This document shows positions 1 to 8,819 of a stretch of 40,816 nucleotides of DNA, piece after piece; positions within the stretch are counted from its first letter, which is position 1, and the number at the start of each line of letters is the position of its first letter. The stretch is from Lachnospiraceae bacterium (GTDB lineage: Bacteria; Bacillota; Clostridia; Lachnospirales; Lachnospiraceae). The stretch covers positions 1 to 40,816 of the forward strand of contig JAIKXN010000143.1 of NCBI GenBank assembly GCA_024684055.1, given 5' to 3'. The notes below the pieces were generated by a model. It worked only from the letters and a program-made list of their open reading frames with translations. It was not told the DNA's origin and did no database searches. Position numbers and translations under genes: made by a program.

Positions 1-39
1 TTTTTTCAGTCTTTATCAAACTTCTTTTAAATTTCTGAA

Positions 40-990
40 TTACAATTCCCCGTTCATTTTCGTCATTCTGATGCTTCCGTCAAAAGCTCTGCTGAAAGTC
101 CAGTCGTAATTATCGGCATCTTCAAGGAACTGAATGAAGGATTGCATTTTTGCGTCCGTGTCATCGGCATAACTTAATGCAACTGCTTCGATGATTCCGG
201 GTTTCTTTGGGGAACCGAATTCGAGTTTGCCGTGATGTGAAGCGATGCAGTGTTTTAGTTCGTTGGCCGTATCCTTTGGGAATCCGGGGATGGTTTTTAT
301 CTTTTCACCGACCATTTCTATTCCGATCACAATATGTCCCAGAAGGTTTCCTTCGTCGGTGTAATCGTTCTCCGGAAAAGTCGAATATTCGTAAATTTTT
401 CCGATGTCATGGCAAAGCGCTGCGGTTAATATAAGGTCCCTGTTTATTGCGGGATACTGCTTTGCAAGAAACGCACAGAGCCTTGCAACACCGAGCGTAT
501 GCTCGAGCAAACCGCCTGCGAAATTGTGATGAATGCTCTTTGCAGCGGAAGAAAGTTTGAATGCGGCAATGAATTCCTTGTCATTTACAAAGAACTCTTC
601 CAAAAGTGAATGAAGATAATTGTTCTCCACTGAAGAAATGCATTTTAAAAGCGCATCGTACATTTCATCGATATTCTTTTTGGTCGTCGGAATAAAATCA
701 TCAATGTTGTATTCCGATTCATCCGCTTTTCTTATCTGTCTTATATCGACCTGGAGATTGCCGTTGAACGTCTTGGCTTCGCCGTTAACATATACATAAT
801 CCATCGGCTCGAAATCGCTGATCCCGGCGCTGTCGGCATTCCAGATCTTACAGTCTATGTTTCCCGTCTTGTCACCGAGAATAACATTAAGATACTCTTT
901 GCCGTTCTTGGTGGTCGCCGAATTTCTGGTTTTGCAAAGATATACGTCCTGCACAGTATATCCGTCTTTTATGTCTTTGATATATCTCAT
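40..990 (-). CDS. yhaM: YhaM-family 3'-5' exoribonuclease (OB-fold + HD domain)
   Basis: A 316-aa cytoplasmic protein with an N-terminal OB-fold (about residues 10-88) followed by an HD phosphohydrolase domain. The likely metal ligands are visible: H164 (LLEHTL), H194-D195 (CHDIGK), H252-H253 (SHHGK) and D276 (SYADD). This order and length match B. subtilis YhaM (about 314 aa), a 3'-5' exoribonuclease that trims RNA ends and single-stranded DNA. The ATG at 990 is preceded by GGACAGGAAAAAATT, a plausible ribosome site. It is the last gene of a minus-strand run, 51 nt after the response regulator, and no terminator with a U-tract follows it before the window edge. Family assignment is firm; the substrate is inferred from the family. 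Confidence 0.9.
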   Translation of the reverse strand: MRYIKDIKDGYTVQDVYLCKTRNSATTKNGKEYLNVILGDKTGNIDCKIWNADSAGISDFEPMDYVYVNGEAKTFNGNLQVDIRQIRKADESEYNIDDFIPTTKKNIDEMYDALLKCISSVENNYLHSLLEEFFVNDKEFIAAFKLSSAAKSIHHNFAGGLLEHTLGVARLCAFLAKQYPAINRDLILTAALCHDIGKIYEYSTFPENDYTDEGNLLGHIVIGIEMVGEKIKTIPGFPKDTANELKHCIASHHGKLEFGSPKKPGIIEAVALSYADDTDAKMQSFIQFLEDADNYDWTFSRAFDGSIRMTKMNGEL

Positions 991-1041
991 AATTTTTTCC
1001 TGTCCGGTCTTTCATTTGATCTTGTTATTCAAAACTGTTCT

Positions 1042-1746
1042 TTACACGGTAGTAAATTTATAGCCTACGCCCCATACGGTTTCAATCTTCCACTTTTCGT
1101 GGTCATTGATTTTTTCTCTGATACGCTTGATATGTACATCAACCGTACGTGTATCGCCGGGATAATCGTAACCCCAGATCCTGTCGAGAAGCTGTTCTCT
1201 CGTAAATACCTGATTGGGTGAATTTGCGAGGAAGAAAAGAAGTTCAAGTTCCTTCGGAGGCATGTTTACGCTCTCGCTCTTGTAAATGACCGAATAGTCC
1301 GTAAGCGATACTCTGAGTTCGGGATATTCCACAGTCTGTGCATTTTTCGGTTTTTCTTCCGGCTTAACTTCCTTTTCCTTGCATCGGCGAAGTACAGCCT
1401 TTACTCTGGCTACCAGTTCCTTCGAATCAAATGGTTTTTCCATATAATCGTCGGCACCGAGTTCAAGTCCGAGAACTTTGTCGAAGATTTCGCCCTTTGC
1501 AGAAAGCATAATGATGGGGATCTTGCTCTCCGCTCTGACTTCCCTGCAAACCTGATATCCGTCCATTCCCGGAAGCATCAGATCCAGCAGGATAAGGTTC
1601 GGTCCAAAAGAATCAAGCGCGTCTTTTACAGACTCGCCGTCATTAACTATCATGGTCTCGAAACATTCCTTGGTAAGATACAAGGAAACGAGTTCCGCAA
1701 TATTGTTGTCATCGTCCACTATCAGGATCTTCTGCTTTGAAATCAT
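1042..1746 (-). CDS. OmpR/PhoB-family response regulator (orphan)
   Basis: A 234-aa two-domain regulator. The receiver domain (1-120) has the acidic pocket D11-D13, the phosphoacceptor D55 (LLDLMLPGMDG), switch residue S82 and K104. A charged linker (about 121-138) leads to a C-terminal winged helix (140-232, ending in the typical TVWGVGYKF). AGAGG lies 6 nt before the ATG. No histidine kinase is adjacent, which is unusual for this family; the gene sits between mutS2 (42 nt upstream) and yhaM (51 nt downstream) and is probably co-transcribed with them. Its cognate kinase and target genes cannot be read from this window. Confidence 0.93.
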   Translation of the reverse strand: MISKQKILIVDDDNNIAELVSLYLTKECFETMIVNDGESVKDALDSFGPNLILLDLMLPGMDGYQVCREVRAESKIPIIMLSAKGEIFDKVLGLELGADDYMEKPFDSKELVARVKAVLRRCKEKEVKPEEKPKNAQTVEYPELRVSLTDYSVIYKSESVNMPPKELELLFFLANSPNQVFTREQLLDRIWGYDYPGDTRTVDVHIKRIREKINDHEKWKIETVWGVGYKFTTV

Positions 1747-1788
1747 TGTTAACCTCTGTCTTTCTTTTCTCCTGTTTATTCGTTTTCC

Positions 1789-4140
1789 TTAAAAAACAAC
1801 TATTGTTACTCCGGCATCGCCCTCGCCCTGTTCTGCGAGATGAAACTCAGAGACAAAATCAAGTCTTTTGAGATATTTGTGGATCGCACTTCTGAGAGCG
1901 CCAGTTCCCTTGCCGTGAACAACTCTTACGCTGTGAAGATGCGAAAGGTATGCGTCGTCAAGATATTTGTCAAGCTTCGCGATCGCTTCATCCGAATTGA
2001 GTCCGAGAAGGTTTATTTCGGTTGAGATCGTTGCGGCTTTCGAAAATCCCGAAGCCATATTCGTTGTTCTCGTCGGCTCTTTTACGATCTCTTCCTTCGC
2101 ATATATCAGATCGTCGAACGCCACCTTGAATTCCATGATTCCGGCAGCTATAGTAACTTTGCCCTTTGAATCGGGAAGTTTCTTAATCTCACCGGTCATG
2201 CCCATCGATACCGAATGAACCCTGTCGCCGACTTTAAGTTTGTCCCTGTCGACTTTCTTTCCGGTCTTTTCGGGCTTTTTCTCGGTGTTTTTAATCTTCG
2301 AGGCATTGTCGTCTATTTTTTTTCGAAGCGCAGCTCTCTTCTTTTCCATCTCCTGGATCGATGAACCCGAATTGTAAAGTCTTATGGCTTCATCCGCTTC
2401 TTCCTTGGCATCTTCAAGAATGCTTCTGGCTTCTTCCCTTGCCTCTCTTAATATCTTTTCTTTTCGCTCGTTGGCGTTTTCTTTGTTCCTGTCAAGTTCT
2501 TCCTTGAGTTTTTCGACTTCTTTTCTGAGTCTTGCCGCCTCTTCCCTGTCGGATTCTATGCTCTTCCTGGCCTCTTCGAGGTCCTTAAGGATATCCTCAA
2601 AATCTTCCCTGCTGTCATCCATCTCAAGTTTTGCTCTCTCGATGATGCGCTTGTCGAGACCGAGTTTTTCGGATATTGCAAATGCATTACTCTTGCCGGC
2701 AATACCGATATAAAGTCTGTATGTGGGTGAAAGTGTTTCCACGTCAAACTCGCAGCATGCGTTTTCAACATTCTCGGTATTTAGGGCAAAAATCTTAAGT
2801 TCGGCGTAGTGCGTCGTAACCATTACGGTTGCCCGCTTATCCATAAGCCTTGAAATAATGGCGATCGCGAGTGCCGCACCTTCCGTGGGATCCGTTCCCG
2901 AACAGAGTTCGTCAAAAAGACAGAGACTGTTATGGTTGGCCTCTTTGAGGATACTTACAATCCCCTTCATGTGACCGGAAAAAGTCGAAAGACTCTGCTC
3001 GATGCTCTGTTCATCGCCTATTTCAGCATAAATATCCCTGAAGATCTTAAGCTTGCTTCCGGGCGCCGCGGGAATGAAAAGTCCCGACTGTCCCATGGCA
3101 CAAAGAAGTCCCGTAGTCTTAAGAGAAACCGTTTTACCACCGGTATTGGGTCCGGTAACTATAAGACACGAGTATTTCTCCCCGAGAATAATATCGATGG
3201 GAACCACTTTGTTTTTGTCTATAAAAGGATGTCTCGCTCTTTTGATGTCAAGGTATTCACCCGACTCGTAATCAGGCATAACCGCCTCTTCGTTTATCGC
3301 GAGACTTGCTTTCGCAAAAATAAAATCCAGTTCGGAAAGGATTTCCTGATTGATCTTCAGCTCCTCAAGATGCGTCGCCGCTTCTTTGGAAAGATTGTGT
3401 AAGATCCTGTTGATCTCTTCTCTTTCTTCGGCTTCAAGTTCCTGGATTCTGTTATTCTGCTCCACAATCGCTGCGGGTTCAATAAAAAACGTCATTCCGC
3501 CCTTTGACTGGTCATGAACAATACCTTTGACCTGGCCTTTGTACTCTGCCTTAACCGGAATGCAGTATCTGTCGTTTCTCATCGTGATAACGGCATCCTG
3601 AAGGTAGGTTCTGTATGTGGAATTGACCATTTTATTGAGATCCGAATGAATACGTGAAGCCGTATTTACCATTTCTCTTCTTATGCTTTTCAGCGTGGGT
3701 GATGCATCATCCGCAATCTCATCTTCCGATACTATCACTCTTCTTATCTCTTTTGCGAGACTTTCCGACGGAACGATATTCTCAAACATTTCCCTCAGAG
3801 AATCTTCTCTTTCTTCGGCGAGTCCGTAATCCTTAACGTTCTTCGCACATTCCATTGATGACGCGATCATCAGAAGTTCTGATATCGCAAGCGTTGCTTC
3901 CACGCTCATGGCCTTGAAACATTCGTTAAGATTTTTGTTTCCGCCAAATGAAATCTTCTTGCCGGCAAGGACTCTTGCCACCGCATCCGAAGTATTTTCG
4001 AGACTTTTTAAAATAGCCTCTCTATTCCTTAAAGGATGCAGAGAGGCGCATTTTATCTTTCCTGAATCGCTTGTCGCACAAGCAGAGAGTAACTGTATTA
4101 ATTTGTCGTACTCTAAAATTTCTAAAGTTTTTCTGTTCAT
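1789..4140 (-). CDS. mutS2: MutS2 (RqcU-type ribosome rescue / recombination ATPase)
   Basis: A 783-aa protein with the complete MutS2 architecture. It has an N-terminal core and clamp, a MutS-type ABC ATPase with Walker A G330-T337 (GPNTGGKT) and Walker B D410-E411 (LCLFDELCSGTDP), a long E/K-rich coiled coil (about 505-620), a KOW-like segment (about 635-690), and a C-terminal Smr nuclease domain (about 708-783) with VVHGKGTGALR. In B. subtilis MutS2/RqcU acts on collided ribosomes; older work assigns a role in suppressing recombination. The start codon overlaps the upstream stop (TAATG) and no Shine-Dalgarno is evident, so translation is probably coupled to the 124-aa gene. Confidence 0.95.
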   Translation of the reverse strand: MNRKTLEILEYDKLIQLLSACATSDSGKIKCASLHPLRNREAILKSLENTSDAVARVLAGKKISFGGNKNLNECFKAMSVEATLAISELLMIASSMECAKNVKDYGLAEEREDSLREMFENIVPSESLAKEIRRVIVSEDEIADDASPTLKSIRREMVNTASRIHSDLNKMVNSTYRTYLQDAVITMRNDRYCIPVKAEYKGQVKGIVHDQSKGGMTFFIEPAAIVEQNNRIQELEAEEREEINRILHNLSKEAATHLEELKINQEILSELDFIFAKASLAINEEAVMPDYESGEYLDIKRARHPFIDKNKVVPIDIILGEKYSCLIVTGPNTGGKTVSLKTTGLLCAMGQSGLFIPAAPGSKLKIFRDIYAEIGDEQSIEQSLSTFSGHMKGIVSILKEANHNSLCLFDELCSGTDPTEGAALAIAIISRLMDKRATVMVTTHYAELKIFALNTENVENACCEFDVETLSPTYRLYIGIAGKSNAFAISEKLGLDKRIIERAKLEMDDSREDFEDILKDLEEARKSIESDREEAARLRKEVEKLKEELDRNKENANERKEKILREAREEARSILEDAKEEADEAIRLYNSGSSIQEMEKKRAALRKKIDDNASKIKNTEKKPEKTGKKVDRDKLKVGDRVHSVSMGMTGEIKKLPDSKGKVTIAAGIMEFKVAFDDLIYAKEEIVKEPTRTTNMASGFSKAATISTEINLLGLNSDEAIAKLDKYLDDAYLSHLHSVRVVHGKGTGALRSAIHKYLKRLDFVSEFHLAEQGEGDAGVTIVVF

Positions 4141-4514
4141 TATTTAGTGAAAAATCTGTAATTGAATTCGGCGTTGTTCTTTCCTCTGTAAGCGCCTTTA
4201 ACTATAAGAGCATATTTTTCACCGTAGAATATAATGTTCATAATGTCGCTCTCGGGAGCTTTTCTGATTTCTACAGTAACTTCCTCTTCCCAAAGATCCT
4301 CAGGAAGCTTCTTTAAAAGAACGCCCTTAACATATCCGTCTACCTTGTTCTCCATAAGGCACTGGGTGTCCTGTTTCTGCTCTTTAAAATGTACGATCAA
4401 TTTCTGTTCCTGAATGGTTGAAATGCAGGTAGCCTTTTTGAAATAGCTTCCCACTATCTCATAAATTGCATACTCAAATGCTGTCTGGTTGGATGTGAAA
4501 GTCATCTTTTGCAT
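4140..4514 (-). CDS. Hypothetical protein, 124 aa, translationally coupled to mutS2
   Basis: A 124-aa soluble protein that I do not recognise. It has no signal peptide or membrane segment and looks like an alternating alpha/beta fold. The ATG at 4514 has a strong site, AAGGGGGAATACTAAA. Its TAA stop shares the A of the mutS2 ATG (TAATG), and it begins 15 nt after the amidohydrolase gene. The strong ribosome site, its own reading frame and the coupling to mutS2 argue that it is real. No function can be assigned. Confidence 0.8.
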   Translation of the reverse strand: MQKMTFTSNQTAFEYAIYEIVGSYFKKATCISTIQEQKLIVHFKEQKQDTQCLMENKVDGYVKGVLLKKLPEDLWEEEVTVEIRKAPESDIMNIIFYGEKYALIVKGAYRGKNNAEFNYRFFTK

Positions 4515-4529
4515 TTTAGTATTCCCCCT

Positions 4530-5804
4530 TTATTTAAGTCGTTTTGTGATTTCTTCACACTTTTTATAAATTTCGTCAACTTCTATTGTATCATTAAACT
4601 GTCCGTTTTTGTATAGTACTTTTCCATTTATCATGGTCATTTTGATATTTGTTTTGCTTCCGCTGTAGACAATGTTCTTGGAAATGTTCAAAATCGGGCG
4701 CATATTGGGCTGATAAAGGTCTATCATTATGATGTCGGCAAGCTTTCCTTCTGCCAGGCAGTCATTGTCTTTAAGTTCCATTGCATGTGCACCGTTGACG
4801 CATGCCATCTTTAAAACTTCCATTGCATCCACTGCTTTGGGGTCTTTGTCCTTAATCTTTGCAAGAGCCGTCACAAGGAACATTTCCCTGAAGAAATCAA
4901 GACAGTTGTTGGAAGAAGGTCCGTCGGTTCCGATCGCAACCTCGATTCCTTTTTCAAGATATCTGCTTATTGGCGCGATTCCGCTTGCAAGCTTTGCATT
5001 CGAAGCGGGGTTGGTTACAACTCTTAATCCGCGTTTTTTCATTATGTCCATATCCGCGTCGTCACACCATACGCCGTGATAAATGCCGCCGCCGAAATCC
5101 CAGAGTCCGAGACTGTCGAATAAAGCCATCGGTGTCATGCCGTATCTTTCCTTGCATTCCTCATGCTCGGTTTTGGTTTCCGACATATGGGTATAAAACG
5201 GTGCTTTGTATTTATGAATGAGCTCGGAAGTTTTTTCAAGAAGTTCCCTGTCGCAGGTATATTCCGCATGAACTCCCATTAAAAATCCCACGAGATCGTT
5301 CTTTCCGTTAAGTTCGTTATATCTTCTTTCGAGAACTTCAAGAGTCGGTCCGAATTTGTTGAGTCCCGATACCATCTGGCATCTCATTCCAAACTCTGCC
5401 GAAGCATCAAAAATCGATTCGGGTGTAAGATACATATCCGCGCATGCGGTAATGCCCGACGTAAGATATTCAAGATATGCCAGTTTTGTAAGCCAGTAAA
5501 CATCTTCCGGCGTCATCTTTGCTTCTCTCGGGAAAATCTCATTGTTAAGCCAATCCTGAAGATTCAGATCGTCGGCAAGCGAACGGAATGCAGTCATTCC
5601 CGAATGTGTATGCGCGTTCTTAAATCCGGGAAGAAGAACATTTCCTTCGCAGTCGATTTCCTCGTCAAACTTCTTTTTCGAATCTGCGGAAACCTCTTTT
5701 CCCACATAGGTGATTTTGTTTCCGTCTGTATGTATTTCGCCGTCAAAGATTTCCTCGCCCGGCACCATTGTAAGTATTTTTGCGTTGTATAGTCTTTTCG
5801 TCAT
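4530..5804 (-). CDS. mtaD: 5'-methylthioadenosine / S-adenosylhomocysteine deaminase-like amidohydrolase
   Basis: A 424-aa metal-dependent amidohydrolase. Metal and catalytic residues of the MtaD/TrzA-type family are visible: H65 and H67 (NAHTHSG), H179 (GVHAEYT), H206 and E209 (THMSET), H243, and D294 in GTDGPSSNN. Such enzymes deaminate S-adenosylhomocysteine, methylthioadenosine or related nucleosides and so recycle products of S-adenosylmethionine use. Members of the wider family also include chlorohydrolases and guanine deaminase, so the exact substrate is inferred. The ATG follows AAAGGAAAAAT. It lies 19 nt after the lipoprotein gene and 15 nt before the 124-aa gene, consistent with one operon. 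Confidence 0.85.
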   Translation of the reverse strand: MTKRLYNAKILTMVPGEEIFDGEIHTDGNKITYVGKEVSADSKKKFDEEIDCEGNVLLPGFKNAHTHSGMTAFRSLADDLNLQDWLNNEIFPREAKMTPEDVYWLTKLAYLEYLTSGITACADMYLTPESIFDASAEFGMRCQMVSGLNKFGPTLEVLERRYNELNGKNDLVGFLMGVHAEYTCDRELLEKTSELIHKYKAPFYTHMSETKTEHEECKERYGMTPMALFDSLGLWDFGGGIYHGVWCDDADMDIMKKRGLRVVTNPASNAKLASGIAPISRYLEKGIEVAIGTDGPSSNNCLDFFREMFLVTALAKIKDKDPKAVDAMEVLKMACVNGAHAMELKDNDCLAEGKLADIIMIDLYQPNMRPILNISKNIVYSGSKTNIKMTMINGKVLYKNGQFNDTIEVDEIYKKCEEITKRLK

Positions 5805-5823
5805 ATTTTTCCTTTGTATATTA

Positions 5824-7320
5824 TCAGTTCTGAGGCACGAAAATGTTGGGTTCTGAAGAATTCTTGATGTATTTGAATTCGTCGCCTGCGTTTATGTACT
5901 CCCAGTCGGAATATGTGAATGTTACAGTTGCGGCTTCGCCGTCGACTTTAATGTATCCTTCCATGGGATTTCCGTTTTCGTCGTTTATGACAAATTCCAT
6001 TCTGTCATCATAAAGTTCACCGACACCGTCAGGCATAAAGCAGAGTCTTCCGATACCGATCTGAACGATATATTTTCCGTCCGAGCCTTTTGCGATCTGA
6101 AGGTTGGGGTCGTTAAGATCGTCAATAAACTCTCCGATATAGGATGCTTCATAATCCGTTCCTTCGAATGCATATGAAGTTCCCTGACCGTTTAAGCTGA
6201 TCCACGCGGGTGAATTGCCGCGCTTTGCATCGGGATTAAGTCCGATCTCGGCTTCATGTTCGAAAATCATTTCTTCAACCTGGCTGCCGTCATAGTAGCT
6301 TATTTCGTATTTATCAAGATAATCCTTAACCTTGCCGGTGGGTTCGGCAAAGTTTCCGTTCATATCTTCAAAAGTGATTATGTTTTTGTCTCTGTATTCG
6401 TTCATTTCCTTGTCATATACCGCATATCTGTCGGCGCTTTCGGGCGTTAATTTGCCCTTATCGTCATATTCAAGATTTTCGGGATATGAAGGATATTCGT
6501 TGAAATTGTAAATATACGTCGTATATGTATCGGTCTCTTCGGAATAATCCTCCAAATAGATCGAATCCGTTACTTTTTCGGTGGAAATCTCACTGATGGG
6601 AACCATCGGCTCGACAAGTCCTCTGTGGACCGTCATTGTATAGTCAAAAACGGTTTCGCCGTCGGCATCCAGGAAGCTGTATTCTTCCACGTACATTGTT
6701 GCTCCGCCGCTTCCGCCGCCCTTTATCACGCCGTATTCGTTGATATCGCACCATGATCTGTAGAAGCTTTCTTCACACGAAATGCATTTCAGGGCCTCCT
6801 CGTAATTTTTCAGAACAAAGAAACTGCTGAAAATGGTATCGTAGTTGTCTGCGTTTGTAACCGTACAATCCATTCTTACCGCAAGTTCCTTAATTCCGTC
6901 CATGCCGCAGTCGATCAGCGCATAGGAATTGTCGCTTTTATACTCAAGACCTTTTAAAGCCTCTTCCGAGTACAATGCTTTCATAAATGACTTAGCCTCG
7001 GCATCGATCATTTCATCAAAAGTATATGAAGCCTTCTCATCATAGATATCGTGGTCGAACTCCGCAGTACATTCATTATTTATAAACGCAGCATAAACCG
7101 CTTCGTCATCGGGCTTTTCGATTTCAACGGAAATGTTTTCTCCGTCGTTTTCCGTCAAATTGTCTCCGGGATCCGATGCCGGTTTTGTGGGATCGGGTGC
7201 GGGATTCTCATTTATCATTCCGTCTCCGTCCATAACCTGAAAAGGCGAACCGTTGCAGGCAGCAAGTGAAGCCGCTGCCAGAATTGCAGTCAGTGTTACC
7301 GAAATCACATTCTTTTTCAT
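5824..7320 (-). CDS. Secreted lipoprotein of unknown function, 498 aa
   Basis: The first 22 residues form a lipoprotein signal peptide with lipobox LAAC and the lipid-anchored cysteine at C22. A Pro/Asp/Asn-rich tether (about 24-65) leads to a large acidic extracellular region rich in Tyr, Asp and Glu. No repeat, catalytic motif or known domain is obvious. The ATG has the ribosome site GAGGAGAAAGAT. It is the first gene after a good sigma-A promoter (7390-7418) and heads the run mtaD, 124-aa, mutS2, regulator, yhaM. Lipid anchoring is well supported; function is unknown. Confidence 0.85.
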   Translation of the reverse strand: MKKNVISVTLTAILAAASLAACNGSPFQVMDGDGMINENPAPDPTKPASDPGDNLTENDGENISVEIEKPDDEAVYAAFINNECTAEFDHDIYDEKASYTFDEMIDAEAKSFMKALYSEEALKGLEYKSDNSYALIDCGMDGIKELAVRMDCTVTNADNYDTIFSSFFVLKNYEEALKCISCEESFYRSWCDINEYGVIKGGGSGGATMYVEEYSFLDADGETVFDYTMTVHRGLVEPMVPISEISTEKVTDSIYLEDYSEETDTYTTYIYNFNEYPSYPENLEYDDKGKLTPESADRYAVYDKEMNEYRDKNIITFEDMNGNFAEPTGKVKDYLDKYEISYYDGSQVEEMIFEHEAEIGLNPDAKRGNSPAWISLNGQGTSYAFEGTDYEASYIGEFIDDLNDPNLQIAKGSDGKYIVQIGIGRLCFMPDGVGELYDDRMEFVINDENGNPMEGYIKVDGEAATVTFTYSDWEYINAGDEFKYIKNSSEPNIFVPQN

Positions 7321-7338
7321 ATCTTTCTCCTCAAAATC

Positions 7339-7355
7339 TTTGAACTGCGTTCAAA
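7339..7355. promoter_or_regulatory. 7-bp inverted repeat in the lipoprotein leader
   Basis: TTTGAAC-TGC-GTTCAAA is a perfect 7-bp inverted repeat with a 3-nt centre. It lies between the predicted transcription start (about 7383) and the ribosome site of the lipoprotein gene. It could be an operator for a dimeric repressor or a small hairpin in the leader RNA. No regulator can be named. Confidence 0.5.
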
Positions 7356-7389
7356 TACTCCCCCTCAGTCAAAAGCGCTGACACGTTAC

Positions 7390-7418
7390 ATTATCATTCT
7401 TTATGCCTTTTTAGTCAA
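7390..7418 (-). promoter_or_regulatory. Sigma-A promoter for the lipoprotein-mtaD-mutS2-yhaM operon
   Basis: On the minus strand TTGACT (7418-7413), a 17-nt spacer and GATAAT (7395-7390) match the sigma-A consensus closely. The expected start is near 7383, giving a leader of about 60 nt. The -35 box overlaps the last codons and TAA stop of the upstream flavoprotein gene. Confidence 0.75.
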
Positions 7419-8763
7419 CCTTTAGCCCCTTTATATACTCTGCTGCCGCCTTTCCCGCCTTATAACCCGACGCAAAAGCCCAGTGCAGATTATATCCTCC
7501 GCATGTTCCGTCGACATCCGTTACTTCTCCCGCAAAGAACACTCCGGGAGAAACCGTCGATTCCATGTTTCTTGAAATCTCGTCCCTGCTTACTCCTCCT
7601 TTCGTGACCTGAGCGTTGGAAAAACTGTCATGGTCCGAGATCCTGACTCTGAATTCCTTGATTGTTTCCGCAAGTTCTTCGGAAGCTTCCGAAATGCCTT
7701 CTTTTGATAATGTACCGTTTATTCCGTTACAGCGTCTTAAGATAAGTCCTGCGGTCTGCGTACCGAGCATTCCCGAGAGAACTTTCATGCCCGCTTCCTT
7801 AAGACCGGTATATCTTCCGCTTTCCGCTTCTTTTTCGAGAAGTCCCTGAATGTATCTTTTCAGCTCGTCTTTTCTGATTTCCGAAAGGAAGTCGATTACG
7901 ATCTCGCATCTTCTGCCTTCTTCGATCGGTTTGGAAAGATATCTTGAAAGTTTGAAAATGCAGATTCCCGAAAGACCTTTGTCGGTGAACTGAATCTCAC
8001 CGTCTTCGGTATCAATCTTCTGTCCGTCGATATATGCTTTGACCTGTGCCTTAAAACGGACACCTGCCAGTTCAAGAACATCCTTTTCTTCCGTAAAAAG
8101 TCTCGTAAGCACCGGATAGGTAAAAGTTACCGTATGCCCGAGCGCTCTCGCAAGTCTGTATCCGCCTCCGTCCGAGCCGGTATTCGGATATGCCTTGCCG
8201 CCGGTTGCGATGATCAGGGCATCACAGACGATATCCTCTCCGTCTTCAAATCCGATCCTGTATCTGACGGCTCCTTCATCGTCCTTTTTTTCGTTTGCCG
8301 AACGGATCATGCGATCATCTTCGATAATAAGTTTCTTTTCCGTTTTGCCGTCGCTTCTTATCTTTTCTGCCGAAACTGCTTTTTTCGAAAAAAGAAATCT
8401 TACCTTTTTCTCTCTCGCCATGTTCATAAGCGTTTCTTTTACGGTTTCCGCTTTTTCGCTTCTCGGATATTTGAGCCCGTCTCTTTTGATGGCCAGCATT
8501 CCGTTTTCTTTAAAAAGACTCTCAAGCCATTCGGAATCATATTCTTCCAGAATACCGGCAAAAGGATGCTTGTCATCGAAGTTATAATATTCGCTTTTTA
8601 AATCCTCATTAGAAAAATTACACCTGCCGTTTCCGGTCAGGCATAATTTTTTAAGCGTCTCTATATTTCTTTCTATAACCGTTATCCTGCAGTCCCCGTC
8701 TGCCGCCGCGTACGACGCCATGATTCCGGCAGGTCCGGCTCCGATAATGCATATTTCCTTCAT
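7411..8763 (-). CDS. NAD(P)/FAD-dependent oxidoreductase, HI0933/YtfP family
   Basis: A 450-aa flavoprotein. The FAD-binding Rossmann motif is at the N-terminus (IIGAGPAGIMAS, residues 6-17), followed by the HI0933-type GNGRCNFSN motif near residue 45. The C-terminal FAD motif (FFAGEVTDVDGTCGGYN) is typical of the family. These proteins are widespread and mostly uncharacterised; some relatives (BaiN) were proposed to reduce bile-acid intermediates, but the family call does not imply that here. No convincing Shine-Dalgarno precedes the ATG. The gene lies 56 nt after copA and may be read from the copA promoter. Confidence 0.88.
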   Translation of the reverse strand: MKEICIIGAGPAGIMASYAAADGDCRITVIERNIETLKKLCLTGNGRCNFSNEDLKSEYYNFDDKHPFAGILEEYDSEWLESLFKENGMLAIKRDGLKYPRSEKAETVKETLMNMAREKKVRFLFSKKAVSAEKIRSDGKTEKKLIIEDDRMIRSANEKKDDEGAVRYRIGFEDGEDIVCDALIIATGGKAYPNTGSDGGGYRLARALGHTVTFTYPVLTRLFTEEKDVLELAGVRFKAQVKAYIDGQKIDTEDGEIQFTDKGLSGICIFKLSRYLSKPIEEGRRCEIVIDFLSEIRKDELKRYIQGLLEKEAESGRYTGLKEAGMKVLSGMLGTQTAGLILRRCNGINGTLSKEGISEASEELAETIKEFRVRISDHDSFSNAQVTKGGVSRDEISRNMESTVSPGVFFAGEVTDVDGTCGGYNLHWAFASGYKAGKAAAEYIKGLKVD

Positions 8764-8797
8764 ATTGTTAACTGCGCCGTTTTACGCTGCTTTTCAT

Positions 8798-8816
8798 TTT
8801 GTTTTAAGAAAACAAA
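8798..8816 (-). terminator. AT-rich hairpin just after copA
   Basis: An 8-bp perfect inverted repeat with a 3-nt loop (TTTGTTTT-CTT-AAAACAAA on the minus strand) begins 4 nt past the copA stop. It has a single G-C pair and no U-tract, so at best it is a weak terminator or an mRNA end structure. Confidence 0.3.
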
Positions 8817-8819
8817 CCT

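Noticed and set aside
8134-8601. 155-aa plus-strand open frame opposite the flavoprotein gene
   Set aside because: It lies wholly inside a confidently assigned gene on the other strand and has no ribosome site or domain.
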